Assembly (NCBI GenBank): GCA_964480945.1
Contig: CAYZRX010000041.1
Location: 1 to 31,929, forward strand
Origin: VGWB01 sp964480945
GTDB lineage: Bacteria > Bacteroidota > Ignavibacteria > UBA10030
Length of the DNA: 31,929 nt
Direction: 5' to 3'
The notes beneath the pieces are model-generated. The model saw only the letters and a list, made by a program, of their open reading frames with translations. It did no database searches and had not been told where the DNA came from. The translations under genes were made by a program, and so were the position numbers. Positions 16,256 to 24,842 of this stretch are shown here, one piece after another (the first letter of the stretch is position 1; each line of letters begins with the position of its first letter).

Positions 16256-16978
16256 TCACTGGAGGATCCCGACCAACTCCCTGACCGCGGCAGCATCGAC
16301 AACAGCCGGAGCCAAACCGTACAGTGAGCTCTCCCGCCCTGCCGTCGACCGGGAAGAACTGACTGCGCCTCTCACATGGACCTCCTTCACGCCGGTTTGC
16401 GAAACGATCTTCCGCACATTTTGCATCGTAATGCCCGCCCCCGCCATGATCGCGATCCGGCCTCTCGATTCCTCCACGAGCTTCTTGACCGTCGACAGGC
16501 CACCGGAGATCGACGCCTGTCCCCCCGAAGTCAGGATTCGATCGATCCCGAGACGGACGATCTCTTCCATTGCTGCCGTTTGATCCCGGGCTTCATCAAA
16601 CGCACGGTGAAACGTCACACTGAGCGGGCGGGCAAGCTCCACCAGCCTCTTCACCCGAACTCCATCCACCGTGTAATCGCGGTTCAGCACACCGATTACC
16701 ACGCCGTCCGCCCCGAGTCGCTTCGCCACCTCAATATCTCTCAACATCGTTTCAATCTCGAGATCGGAATAGAAGAAATCGCCCGGACGGGGCCGCATCA
16801 TCACATGCAGCTTAATGTCGATGTTCTTCCGAACGAGCTCGATCATCCCCGCGCTCGGCGTGAGGCCCCCTTCATTCAGAGCAGCACAAAGCTCAACCCT
16901 CGCCGCTCCCCCGTCCTGGGCAGCAATCGCGGACTCGACAGAGTCGATGCATACTTCGACAATCGATTTCCCGCCCAT
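16256..16978 (-). CDS. cutC: CutC family protein
   Basis: A 240-aa cytoplasmic TIM-barrel protein of the CutC family, historically linked to copper homeostasis but of uncertain biochemical role. Motifs visible: VEVCIDSVESAIAAQDGGA (7-25), RVELCAALNEGGLTPS (27-42), MMRPRPGDFFYS (60-71), TFHRAFDEA (122-130), LTSGGQ (149-154) and IMAGAGI (177-183). ATG 16978 is preferred over an upstream-extended start because the protein matches the family from MGGKSIVEVC onward and GGAGG lies upstream, though 13 nt away. The RBS is partly inside a perfect hairpin. It stands alone between a long inverted repeat and the symporter promoter. CutC genes often occur near glycan hydrolases in related genomes as I recall, so a sugar-linked role is possible. 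Confidence 0.92.
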   Translation of the reverse strand: MGGKSIVEVCIDSVESAIAAQDGGAARVELCAALNEGGLTPSAGMIELVRKNIDIKLHVMMRPRPGDFFYSDLEIETMLRDIEVAKRLGADGVVIGVLNRDYTVDGVRVKRLVELARPLSVTFHRAFDEARDQTAAMEEIVRLGIDRILTSGGQASISGGLSTVKKLVEESRGRIAIMAGAGITMQNVRKIVSQTGVKEVHVRGAVSSSRSTAGRESSLYGLAPAVVDAAAVRELVGILQ

Positions 16979-16993
16979 ACAAGTGTCATTTCC

Positions 16994-17012
16994 TCCGAAG
17001 GAGTCCTTCGGA
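16994..17012. promoter_or_regulatory. Perfect 8-bp stem / 3-nt loop hairpin overlapping the cutC ribosome binding site
   Basis: TCCGAAGG and CCTTCGGA are separated by 3 nt. On the minus-strand transcript the last bases of the hairpin merge into the GGAGG upstream of the cutC ATG (16978), so folding would partly hide the site. No T-run follows, so it is not a terminator for the minus strand. It could also be the edge of a dispersed repeat. Confidence 0.5.
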
Positions 17013-17067
17013 CAAAAAGTAGTATGGTGTTTAGGCTGCAGTTTCAGCCAAGAACATATGCAAATAG

Positions 17068-17233
17068 ACACACCCCTTTATCCCCTCTTCCTACCCCACT
17101 TCCCAACGCCGCAGAGGGGACTATATAACGCCAAGGGTGAAAGGACCGACATAGCAGAGTTGAAACACTAAGCTCTACTGAGTCCCCTCTCGTGCGAAAG
17201 CTTGTGGGGTGTGAGAGGGGTGTAGGGGTGTGT
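17068..17233. repeat. Long imperfect inverted repeat, MITE-like, between GH92 and cutC
   Basis: A 166-bp element begins ACACACCCC (17068-17076) and ends GGGGTGTGT (17225-17233), which are exact complements. Inside the arms three further blocks pair in register: CCCCTCT (17082-17088) with AGAGGGG (17214-17220), ACCCCAC (17093-17099) with GTGGGGT (17204-17210), and AGAGGGGACT (17113-17122) with AGTCCCCTCT (17181-17190). The arms are about 55 nt around a 58-nt centre. It has no reading frame of note and no transposase. I see no clear target-site duplication. The rest of this 294-bp intergenic region (17234-17272 and 16979-17067) holds only the cutC leader. Confidence 0.6.
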
Positions 17234-17272
17234 AAGAATACAAGACAACATAGTTGGAGCGGCACTAGTAGG

Positions 17273-20260
17273 TCACCTTGCGCTTACGGTGATCTCATCG
17301 ACGAACAGCCACGCCTTCGATCCTGCTCCTTTGTGCCAGTCCGGGCATATCCCAATGTTCATTGCATGTACGCGGACATACCGTGCGTTGACGTCCTTCA
17401 ATGCCCGGCCGAACTCTTTGCTCATCACGGTCTGGTCGCGGGGAGGAACATCATTCTTGACGATCACCGCGTCCCGGAATGTCGAGCTGTCATCCGAGAA
17501 GCTGAACTCAACTTGCGTTGGGAAGAATATCCACGAGTTGTTGTCCTGGAGGCAGCCGAGCGACACGGCTGAAATCACTTTTCTTGAACCCAGATCGACG
17601 ACGGCGTCCAGGTCATTTCCCTCATATCCTTGCCAGGCGCCGACCCGGAAATCCGAGGTTCCGCGTCGCCCGTCGATCAAAGCGTGATCTCCGCCAGCGG
17701 TGTATTGAGGACTATACCGCGTGTTCAAGTTGATCGTTCCGATCGGCTTGAACTTCGTGAACGTCGCCGAGATCACCCTGCTCGGGGTCAACGGCTCTCG
17801 TTTCGCATATGCATGCACCGTCGCTGAGTCCTTCAACACAAACGGAACCGAATACCGTGTGTATGGAGACTCGACGCCGCGGCCCGCGATCGAATAGTAG
17901 AGCTCGGCCCCTGTGACATCGCATCTGAGCTCGATCCGGAGAGAGTCGGTAAAGGACTGCGCCGGCGCCACGATGTACGGCACTGAAACGATGGGCTTCA
18001 TAGGTAAGGAAGGAGGCGCATCGTGTGTGGCCGCACCCCAAGAAGTATTCGGCCGAGGTCCCATCGAGAATTCGATTCCTCCACCCTCTGTAATTGTCTC
18101 ATGAGTAAGATAGCAGCGCCCATAGGACTTGCCGTTCAACCGAGCGGATTGAACATATTTGTTCTGAGCAGAATTCCCATCAGCCTGGAGGATGAATTCC
18201 TTCCCGTTCTCGAGCCGAATCGTCACCTTCTTGAAGATCGGGCTTCCGATCGCGTACATCGGCAAGCCAGGCGTGACAGGATAGAACCCGATCGCGCTCA
18301 ACACATACCAAGCCGACATCTGTCCGCAGTCATCGTTGCCGCAGAGCCCGTCCGGGCGAGAGCTGTAGAGTGAATCCACGATGAAGCGGACCATCGCCTG
18401 GGTCTTCCACGGCTTCCCAGCGTAGTCGTAGAGGTAGGCAACGTGATGGCTGGGCTCGTTCCCGTGCGCATATTGGCCGATCAGCCCCGTGACGTCGGGC
18501 TGATCGCGACCGGCGAGCTTCGAAGTCGTTGTAAACAGGGAGTCGAGCTTCTGGACGAATCGCTCTCTCCCGCCGAGGAGAGTAATCAGTCCCGGAACAT
18601 CCTGAGGGACGAAGAAGCTGTACTGCCACGCATTCGCTTCGGTGTAGTTGACATTGACGGATGCCGGCTCAAACGGCGCTGCCCAGGACGCATTGTACTT
18701 CGCCCTCATGAACCCCGTCGATGGATCGAAGACATTCTTGTAGAACTGCGCACGCTCGGCGAACTCGTTATACTCTTCCCGCTTCCCGAGAACGCTCGCC
18801 ATCTGCGCGATGCACCAATCGTCGTACGCATACTCGAGAGTCTTCGAGACCGATTCCGACTCCTTCTCGGCTGGTACGCACCCCTGCGGTCTGTACCACT
18901 GAAGACCAAAATGGTCCAGCATCGCGCTGTGCTTCATCGCCTGGAAAGCTTCGCTCGCGTCGAATCCGCGGATGCCCTTCACATACGCGTCGAAAATGAC
19001 CGGGACCGAATGGTAGCCGATCATACACCACGTTTCGTTGGCTGCAAGCTCCCAGACGGGCAGGACGCCCGATTCTCTGTATTTTTCGATGAGCGATTTG
19101 ACGAAATCAAGCGACCGCTTCGGATCGATGATCGTCAAGAGCGGATGCTCGGCACGGAACGTGTCCCACAGCGAAAAGACGGTGTACATGGTGTATCCCT
19201 TCGCCTCGTGGATCTTGCCGTCCATGCCGCGGAACCTGCCGTCGACATCGCTGAAAGTGTTGGGGGCCAGGAGGACGTGGTACAGCGCAGTATAGAATGT
19301 CCGGTATTGCTCTTCGGTCGCGCCGTCGACCTGAATCTTGCTCAGCTCCGCCTCCCACGCTTGTTGGGCAGAGCCCCGCACAGCATCGAAGTCCCAGTCT
19401 GGCACTTCCGTGGCGAGATTTCTCCGCGCTCCGTCAATGTCGACGGCCGAGATACCGACCTTGACTAGTACTTGTTCGTCCTTACCCATCGAGAAACGGA
19501 CATAAGCCTTCACGTTTCTTCCGGAGGCCATGCGACGTCTGGCCTGAAAACGATCGCGGACGGAGATACCAAAAGACCGGAAGGACTTTGAGAATTGCGC
19601 AACGAAATAGATGATCTGATCTTTCGCCCACCCGTCCGATCTTCTATAGCCGGCGATTTCATTGTCGCCATTGATCTGGATGCCCGCCTCGATGACATGA
19701 TCCGGCCCCAACCCGTGCTGCAGGTCGAGGATGACGTTCGCCTCGTTCGACCGGGGAAACGTATAGCGATGAAGCCCTACCCTCGTCGAGGCGGTCAGCT
19801 CAGCCCGAATGTCGTAGTCGTCCAGCTGGACGCTGTAGTACCCGGGCGTTGCCTGCTCCGTTTGGTGCCGGAACGCTGACCGGTACCCGCTGCGCCGACG
19901 AGCGGGATCGCCGGGGGAAACGGCGGGCTGTCCAATCGTGGGCATCAGGAGAATGTCGCCGTAGTCCGCGACACCCGTGCCGCTGATGTGCGTGTGGGTA
20001 AACCCGAGGATTGTACCGTCCGAGTAGTGATAGCCGGAGCATGCATCCCATCCCTCCACTCGCGTGTCCGGGCTGAGCTGGACCATCCCGAACGGGAGTG
20101 TGGCTCCCGGATACGTATGACCGTGCCCGCCTGTGCCGACAAACGTGTTCACGTATTGGACAAGCTCTCTTTGCGAAAAGGCCTGACCAGGGAAGACAAC
20201 CATCAGGAGGACGGAGAGAAGAAGGAAACCTGATAATCTGGCGAAGAGAAACGTCCTCAA
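17273..20260 (-). CDS. GH92 alpha-mannosidase with C-terminal hexosaminidase-C-like and F5/8-type domains
   Basis: A 995-aa exported exo-alpha-mannosidase (calcium-dependent, usually alpha-1,2/1,3) that trims mannose from glycans. After the signal peptide (about 1-29) the GH92 N-domain starts with YVNTFVGTGGHGHTYPGATL (36-55). In the barrel, NYTEANAWQYSF carries the likely acid Glu541; HGNEPSHHVAYLYDYAG (599-615) and GNDDCGQMSAWYVLSAIGFY (641-660) hold the base aspartates (643/644). Family cores end near 745. The tail adds a chitobiase/hexosaminidase C-like Ig domain (about 765-835) and a discoidin F5/8-type domain (about 845-995), both suited to glycan binding. The start is TTG 20260, set by AGGAGG 7 nt upstream; ATG codons further in would cut the signal peptide. 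It is 11 bp after GH20. Confidence 0.95.
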   Translation of the reverse strand: MRTFLFARLSGFLLLSVLLMVVFPGQAFSQRELVQYVNTFVGTGGHGHTYPGATLPFGMVQLSPDTRVEGWDACSGYHYSDGTILGFTHTHISGTGVADYGDILLMPTIGQPAVSPGDPARRRSGYRSAFRHQTEQATPGYYSVQLDDYDIRAELTASTRVGLHRYTFPRSNEANVILDLQHGLGPDHVIEAGIQINGDNEIAGYRRSDGWAKDQIIYFVAQFSKSFRSFGISVRDRFQARRRMASGRNVKAYVRFSMGKDEQVLVKVGISAVDIDGARRNLATEVPDWDFDAVRGSAQQAWEAELSKIQVDGATEEQYRTFYTALYHVLLAPNTFSDVDGRFRGMDGKIHEAKGYTMYTVFSLWDTFRAEHPLLTIIDPKRSLDFVKSLIEKYRESGVLPVWELAANETWCMIGYHSVPVIFDAYVKGIRGFDASEAFQAMKHSAMLDHFGLQWYRPQGCVPAEKESESVSKTLEYAYDDWCIAQMASVLGKREEYNEFAERAQFYKNVFDPSTGFMRAKYNASWAAPFEPASVNVNYTEANAWQYSFFVPQDVPGLITLLGGRERFVQKLDSLFTTTSKLAGRDQPDVTGLIGQYAHGNEPSHHVAYLYDYAGKPWKTQAMVRFIVDSLYSSRPDGLCGNDDCGQMSAWYVLSAIGFYPVTPGLPMYAIGSPIFKKVTIRLENGKEFILQADGNSAQNKYVQSARLNGKSYGRCYLTHETITEGGGIEFSMGPRPNTSWGAATHDAPPSLPMKPIVSVPYIVAPAQSFTDSLRIELRCDVTGAELYYSIAGRGVESPYTRYSVPFVLKDSATVHAYAKREPLTPSRVISATFTKFKPIGTINLNTRYSPQYTAGGDHALIDGRRGTSDFRVGAWQGYEGNDLDAVVDLGSRKVISAVSLGCLQDNNSWIFFPTQVEFSFSDDSSTFRDAVIVKNDVPPRDQTVMSKEFGRALKDVNARYVRVHAMNIGICPDWHKGAGSKAWLFVDEITVSAR

Positions 20261-20267
20261 GAGTTTG

Positions 20268-20273
20268 CCTCCT
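20268..20273 (-). promoter_or_regulatory. Ribosome binding site supporting the TTG start of GH92
   Basis: The minus strand reads AGGAGG, then seven bases, then TTG at 20260. The site overlaps the TAG stop of the GH20 gene, which suggests translational coupling. Confidence 0.8.
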
Positions 20274-22557
20274 ACTTGAAGAAGAGCATGCGTGGTGGAA
20301 GGGGTTGTTTCGGAAGTTGGGGACCTTCGATGGAGACACTCAGAGCGAGACCGCCGCCGCGCTGGAAATATTGCACTTCGATCCTGTGTTTCCCCCGGTC
20401 GAGGATGACTGTCCCGCTGACTTCAACGACGCCATGCAGACCGTCATTGGCGACGATGGGCCGGTCATCAATCAGCAGCCTGCTTCCGTCATCCGACGCG
20501 AGGGAGAAAGTGTACCCCCCTTCACTCGGGATGTCGACGTAGCCGAAGAATTGGGCGCCGAAATTCTCCTCGCGACGTTCAATCGAATTCAGATCGATGT
20601 CGAACACGCGTCCCGACCGAACGGGCGTGAGGCTCTTCATGTCGGGCAAGAGGTCCCACGTTCCCTCGAAGTACCGGTACTGAAGCCCGTTGACGTTCGG
20701 ATCGACGACATAAAAATACGTCGTCACTGGATTGCTGGCCCTACCGTTTGGTAGGATCAAGACCGCTTTGAGCGTCTCCTCCCCTTCGATCGGAATCGCG
20801 GCCGTGTAGCGCGTCGACGATGTCGTCGGGTCCTGGCCGTCCAGCGTATAGTAGATCGTCGAGTTGGAGAGCGGATTCTTGATCGTCACGACTGTATCCT
20901 TGGAGATGATCCTCCGACCGCCGATACCGAGCGGCGTCGGCAATCGGAAATTCACGTCGCGGAGGGCAAGGCGATCATAGTGCTCCTCCAACCGGCGCTG
21001 GAAATTCTTGAAGTCACGTCGCGATTTGTCCGACCAGACGACCTCGCTCATCGCGCAGAGGCGGGGCAGCGCCATGTACTCCACCTGCCGGAAATTCGGG
21101 ATCCATTCCGTCCACACGTTCCCCTGCGCGCCGAGGATATGCTTGGCCTCCTCCGCCGAGAGCTCCGCCGGGACGGGATCATAAGCGTACACGGTATCGA
21201 TCGGCAGGTATCCACCGATCGCATTCGGATCGCCTTCAACGCCCTGATAGTAGTCGAAATAGCAGTAGGAAGTCGGCGTCATCACCACATCGTGATCGGA
21301 TTTTGCCGCATCGATGCCCCCCTGTACTCCGCGCCAGGACATAACGGTCGCATTCGGCGCCAGTCCTCCCTCAAGAATCTCGTCCCATCCGACGAGCCTC
21401 TTCCCGCGCGCGTTCAGCATCTTCTCGATCCGCTTGATGAAGTAGCTCTGCAGCTCACCCTCATCCTTCAACCCTTCGGACTTGATCCTCTCTTGACACC
21501 ACCGGCAGTTGCTCCACCTCAGCTTTGGAACCTCGTCCCCCCCGATGTGGAAGAACGGTCCGGGAAAGAGGGACGCCACCTCGGCGATGACGTCTTCGAG
21601 AAACTGAAACGTCTTTTCTTTGCCGGCACAATAGACATCGTACGCCACGCCCCACTCGGTGCCAACCTTGAACGGGCCGCCCGAGCACGACAGCTCCGGG
21701 TAAGCGGCCAGAGCAGCGAGGCAGTGCCCCGGCATCTCGATCTCAGGAACGATGGTGATGAAGCGCTCCCTCGCGTACTCGACGACCTCCCGGATATCAT
21801 CCTGCGTGTAGAATCCGCCGTGAGGCGTGCAGTCGTTCATCGTCTCCTGACGCCACGCGCCGACCGTCGTCAGCCGGGGATACTTCTTGATCTCGATGCG
21901 CCATCCTTGATCTTCGGTCAGATGCCAGTGAAACATGTTCATCTTGTACATCGCGAGCAGATCGATGTACTGCTCCACAGAGTCTTTCGAGAAGAAATGT
22001 CTGCCGACGTCCAGGTGCATCCCGCGCCACGGGAAGCGAGGCCGGTCCTTGATCGTCACGCAGGGAGCGGACCAGGCGATCCCGGGTACGAGCACATTCT
22101 TCTCCACCTCGACGGGAAGGAGTTGGTAGAACGATTGAACGCCGTAGAAAACACCTGCCGCCGCCGGCCCGGTGATCTCGACGGACTCCTTCGTGACGCT
22201 GAGCCGGTAGCCCTCCTTCCCGAGATCCTTCTCACGCCCATCGAGAGCGAGAACGATTGCGTTCGCGCGCGGCCGTACCTCCGCTGAGACTTTTATCTCC
22301 CATGGATACCCTGTGACGCGCCTCAGCTTCCCCGCCAATTGCTCGCCCACCTTCCGCAATTCCTTGTCGTCGCTTCCCAGAATGATAGCGGTTTCGCGAT
22401 CGATCACGAAGGTTCCAGCCTCCCGTTTCAGACTCAAGGGCTCGGGTATAATGGAGATCTCCTTTCTCTTACCGCTCGAGAAGGCTTGGAGCGTGCATGA
22501 AACGAAGGTGAATCCGACGATCAAAGCAAGGAAATGCATCTTCTCGAGAACGATCAT
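20272..22557 (-). CDS. GH20 beta-N-acetylhexosaminidase with CHB_HEX_C-like and PA14 domains
   Basis: A 761-aa exported enzyme removing terminal GlcNAc or GalNAc by substrate-assisted catalysis. The leader (about 1-25) includes FVSC ending at Cys21, a weak lipobox, so it may be a lipoprotein. The GH20b domain (about 33-160) is followed by the catalytic barrel (about 165-510): WRGMHLDVGRHFF (177-189), WHLTEDQGWRIEI (211-223), and the hallmark HIGGDE with Asp341-Glu342. Trp and Tyr pocket residues are plausible (MSWRG, TEW). A chitobiase C-like Ig domain (about 545-617; IYYTLDGQDP) and a PA14 domain (about 622-745) follow. PA14 is also found, inserted, in the GH3 enzyme of the window. ATG 22557 lacks a strong SD; ATG 22539 is an alternative. 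It leads the GH20-GH92 pair and lies 77 bp after the permease gene. Confidence 0.95.
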   Translation of the reverse strand: MIVLEKMHFLALIVGFTFVSCTLQAFSSGKRKEISIIPEPLSLKREAGTFVIDRETAIILGSDDKELRKVGEQLAGKLRRVTGYPWEIKVSAEVRPRANAIVLALDGREKDLGKEGYRLSVTKESVEITGPAAAGVFYGVQSFYQLLPVEVEKNVLVPGIAWSAPCVTIKDRPRFPWRGMHLDVGRHFFSKDSVEQYIDLLAMYKMNMFHWHLTEDQGWRIEIKKYPRLTTVGAWRQETMNDCTPHGGFYTQDDIREVVEYARERFITIVPEIEMPGHCLAALAAYPELSCSGGPFKVGTEWGVAYDVYCAGKEKTFQFLEDVIAEVASLFPGPFFHIGGDEVPKLRWSNCRWCQERIKSEGLKDEGELQSYFIKRIEKMLNARGKRLVGWDEILEGGLAPNATVMSWRGVQGGIDAAKSDHDVVMTPTSYCYFDYYQGVEGDPNAIGGYLPIDTVYAYDPVPAELSAEEAKHILGAQGNVWTEWIPNFRQVEYMALPRLCAMSEVVWSDKSRRDFKNFQRRLEEHYDRLALRDVNFRLPTPLGIGGRRIISKDTVVTIKNPLSNSTIYYTLDGQDPTTSSTRYTAAIPIEGEETLKAVLILPNGRASNPVTTYFYVVDPNVNGLQYRYFEGTWDLLPDMKSLTPVRSGRVFDIDLNSIERREENFGAQFFGYVDIPSEGGYTFSLASDDGSRLLIDDRPIVANDGLHGVVEVSGTVILDRGKHRIEVQYFQRGGGLALSVSIEGPQLPKQPLPPRMLFFK

Positions 22558-22634
22558 AGTTTCTCACATCAGTCAAAATTTGGACAGGTGCGGCCGGCAC
22601 GTCACTTGCCGGTCCGATTACAGGTTGGGCTTCT

Positions 22635-23582
22635 TCAGCCTCGCTTGCGCTGTCTCAGGCGGTCGAGCGACACCGCCACGACGATGATGCCGCCGGTGAC
22701 GATCTCCTGCACCCAATTCGGCAGCTCCAGCTTCGTGCAGCCATTGCCGACGGCCGTCATGATCAGCGCTCCGACAAGGCTGCCGAGGACCGAGCCTTCT
22801 CCACCCACAAGACTCCCGCCGCCGATCACGACCGCCGCGATGACATCCAGTTCCATACCCGATGCCGTCGTCGGATCACCGACGGTGAGGTAGGAGAATT
22901 GAAGGACACCGGCGAGAGCAGCGAATCCGGAGCCGAGCGTGTAGACCAGGAGCTTCGTACGTTCCACCGGGACGCCGCAGATGCGTGCGGCGAGCTCATT
23001 TGAGCCCACCGCAAAAATGTACCGGCCACGTCTCGTGTAGCGCAGCGCGATGCCGACGAGCACGGCAAGGACAAGCATCAGCCAAACGCCGGGGGGCAGG
23101 AGCATCCACCGCTGAGTGTCGGAGAGGGTATTGAGAAGCCGGTTCAGCCACGTGCCTGGAGCAATGATCATCTGCTCGTTCGCCAGGCCCTTTGCCGCAC
23201 CGCGCAACGCGCCCCACATGCCCAGAGTGACGATGAACGGCGCCAGCCGCACCTTCGTGATGAGGAGGCCGATCAGCGAGCCGCACAGCATGCCGACCAC
23301 CACACCGCCAAGGGCCGCAGGGAGCGCAGGAACACCCGCGTTGAGCAGCAGAGCAATGACGACCGTGCTGAGGGCAATCACAGACCCGACGGAGAGGTCG
23401 ATGCCGCCGCTGATGATTACCATCGTCATGCCGAGCGCGGCGGTGCCGACCACTGCGGTTTGGAGCAACATCAGCTCCAGGTTGTCCGCCGTTGCGAAAT
23501 TGCCGGGGGTCAAAACGGCAAACAGCAAAAGGACGAAGACCAGTCCGACCAGCGGTCCGAGCTTTCTCAACCATCCTTTCAT
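22635..23582 (-). CDS. Ribose-type (RbsC/CUT2) ABC transporter permease
   Basis: A 315-aa inner-membrane permease of the carbohydrate uptake CUT2 class. About 8-10 hydrophobic helices are visible, with the family signature IISGGIDLSVGS (57-68) and the later VVIGGGSLVGGEGSVLGSLV segment. It would form the channel for a monosaccharide delivered by the binding protein encoded two genes upstream. ATG 23582 has no clear SD. It follows the DUF6786 gene by 23 bp. The ATP-binding subunit (RbsA type, about 500 aa) is not in the window, neither next to it nor elsewhere, which is unusual; it may lie beyond the right edge. The cargo is unknown; rhamnose or another deoxyhexose is possible, given the aldolase genes in the same block. 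Confidence 0.92.
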   Translation of the reverse strand: MKGWLRKLGPLVGLVFVLLLFAVLTPGNFATADNLELMLLQTAVVGTAALGMTMVIISGGIDLSVGSVIALSTVVIALLLNAGVPALPAALGGVVVGMLCGSLIGLLITKVRLAPFIVTLGMWGALRGAAKGLANEQMIIAPGTWLNRLLNTLSDTQRWMLLPPGVWLMLVLAVLVGIALRYTRRGRYIFAVGSNELAARICGVPVERTKLLVYTLGSGFAALAGVLQFSYLTVGDPTTASGMELDVIAAVVIGGGSLVGGEGSVLGSLVGALIMTAVGNGCTKLELPNWVQEIVTGGIIVVAVSLDRLRQRKRG

Positions 23583-23605
23583 GGACGCTCGCGTATCGAG
23601 AGGAA

Positions 23606-24829
23606 CTACTTCTTCAACCCATTCGTGATCTCATCGAGTCCGACCCCGAGGGCGGCGCGGGCGATCGCGTCGAGCTCACCTTCGGGACCTTGCAGGTGGA
23701 CCATCCGGCTCGCGTGCGTGGCGGATCGGTTCGGTGCGAGCGCGAGGGCCGGGGAAGAATTCTCGAGCTCGTAGAACTTACCAAGCTGCGCCGCGCCGGG
23801 CTTCGGAGGGCCATCGTTGTAACTGTTGACGACGTCTCCGCCGTACGGGTTCTTTTGGATCTCCCACATTGAGTTGATGTAGTCGGTCACTCCCTGCTTG
23901 AAGGAGAATTGCACGAGCGTCAAGACGTGGTTCGTAGCGTCATAGCTTCCCAGGACCGGTTTCGTGCGGCGCGGCGGAATTCCGATCTTGCTGCGGTACT
24001 TCGCGTCGGCGGCAAAATAGAGAATCCCGTCCTTGATGACGAGACGGTCGGCGGGAACCTTGCCGAAGTAGGCGTCGTTGACGACGGGGCCGAGCGTGGA
24101 CTCGGGACCTCTCTGGAACGGGATGGCCACGGTGGTCGCGGGCGAAGCGTTGAGCATGCCCAGGATCCAGATGGACAGCAACCCGCTCTGCTTCCTCCAC
24201 GCTCTTGTTCCGGTGTTCTTGATGGTGTTGACGGACTCGAAAGCTACCATCCTGACGCCTGCCTTCGGCCTCACTCTAAAATACTTTTCGACATCCTTCA
24301 TGTCGAGGACGCGAACGTCTCGGTTCACCTCCAGGTCGAAGGTCGTTCCCGAAAAATTCGTCAGATGAATCTCTCGGCGGCACGTGACGTGATCATCCCC
24401 TTTGCTGACGACCTCGTACGGCTCCGTATCGATGTCGGCTGGTGTGAACCAGTGATCGAGATCGAAGGGGTCCCCCTTTTTGAAGAAGATGGAATACTGT
24501 CCGCCTTCCGGGCCGATCCAGAACCGATCCTCGCCACCGTACACGTTAATGTGCTGCTGCTTTTTTCCCGAGGCGATAAGCTCCCGGTTCACCCATCCAT
24601 AGCTGAGGCCGGCGTCCCCGGCAGCCGTGCTGGTCATAACACGGCACTGGTACTCCGGAATCACGACGACTTTTCTGTTGCCGCTTTTGTCCGAGAGAAC
24701 GATGACCCCGACGTGCTGCCGAAGAAATGCGAGATCATCCTGAAACGTCGGCGGGCTTGTATTCTCTTGAGCAAACACGCCTGCAACGAGGATTGTCAGC
24801 GCCATGGTCGTTGGTCCTATCCATTTCAT
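23606..24829 (-). CDS. Secreted DUF6786-like protein, sugar-mutarotase-like fold possible
   Basis: A 407-aa protein with a signal peptide (about 1-20, MKWIGPTTMALTILVAGVFAQ then a charged mature start). The remainder is beta-rich. Features such as YGWVNRELIASG, NVYGGEDRFWIGPEGGQYSIFF and HVTCRREIHLTNFSGTTFDL resemble what I recall of DUF6786 proteins, which may be aldose-epimerase-like. I do not know a verified activity. ATG 24829 is chosen: AAGGAG lies upstream and it fits 13 bp after the binding-protein stop; the longer frame to 24883 would overlap that gene. It is wedged between the substrate-binding protein and the permease of one transporter, so a role in preparing or sensing the transported sugar is a reasonable guess. 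Confidence 0.75.
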   Translation of the reverse strand: MKWIGPTTMALTILVAGVFAQENTSPPTFQDDLAFLRQHVGVIVLSDKSGNRKVVVIPEYQCRVMTSTAAGDAGLSYGWVNRELIASGKKQQHINVYGGEDRFWIGPEGGQYSIFFKKGDPFDLDHWFTPADIDTEPYEVVSKGDDHVTCRREIHLTNFSGTTFDLEVNRDVRVLDMKDVEKYFRVRPKAGVRMVAFESVNTIKNTGTRAWRKQSGLLSIWILGMLNASPATTVAIPFQRGPESTLGPVVNDAYFGKVPADRLVIKDGILYFAADAKYRSKIGIPPRRTKPVLGSYDATNHVLTLVQFSFKQGVTDYINSMWEIQKNPYGGDVVNSYNDGPPKPGAAQLGKFYELENSSPALALAPNRSATHASRMVHLQGPEGELDAIARAALGVGLDEITNGLKK

Positions 24830-24842
24830 TGTTGCGTCTCCT

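Noticed and set aside
22594..22612. CCGGCA/TGCCGG hairpin between the permease and GH20 genes as a terminator
   Set aside because: The 6-bp stem has no T-run directly after it on the minus strand, so termination cannot be claimed.
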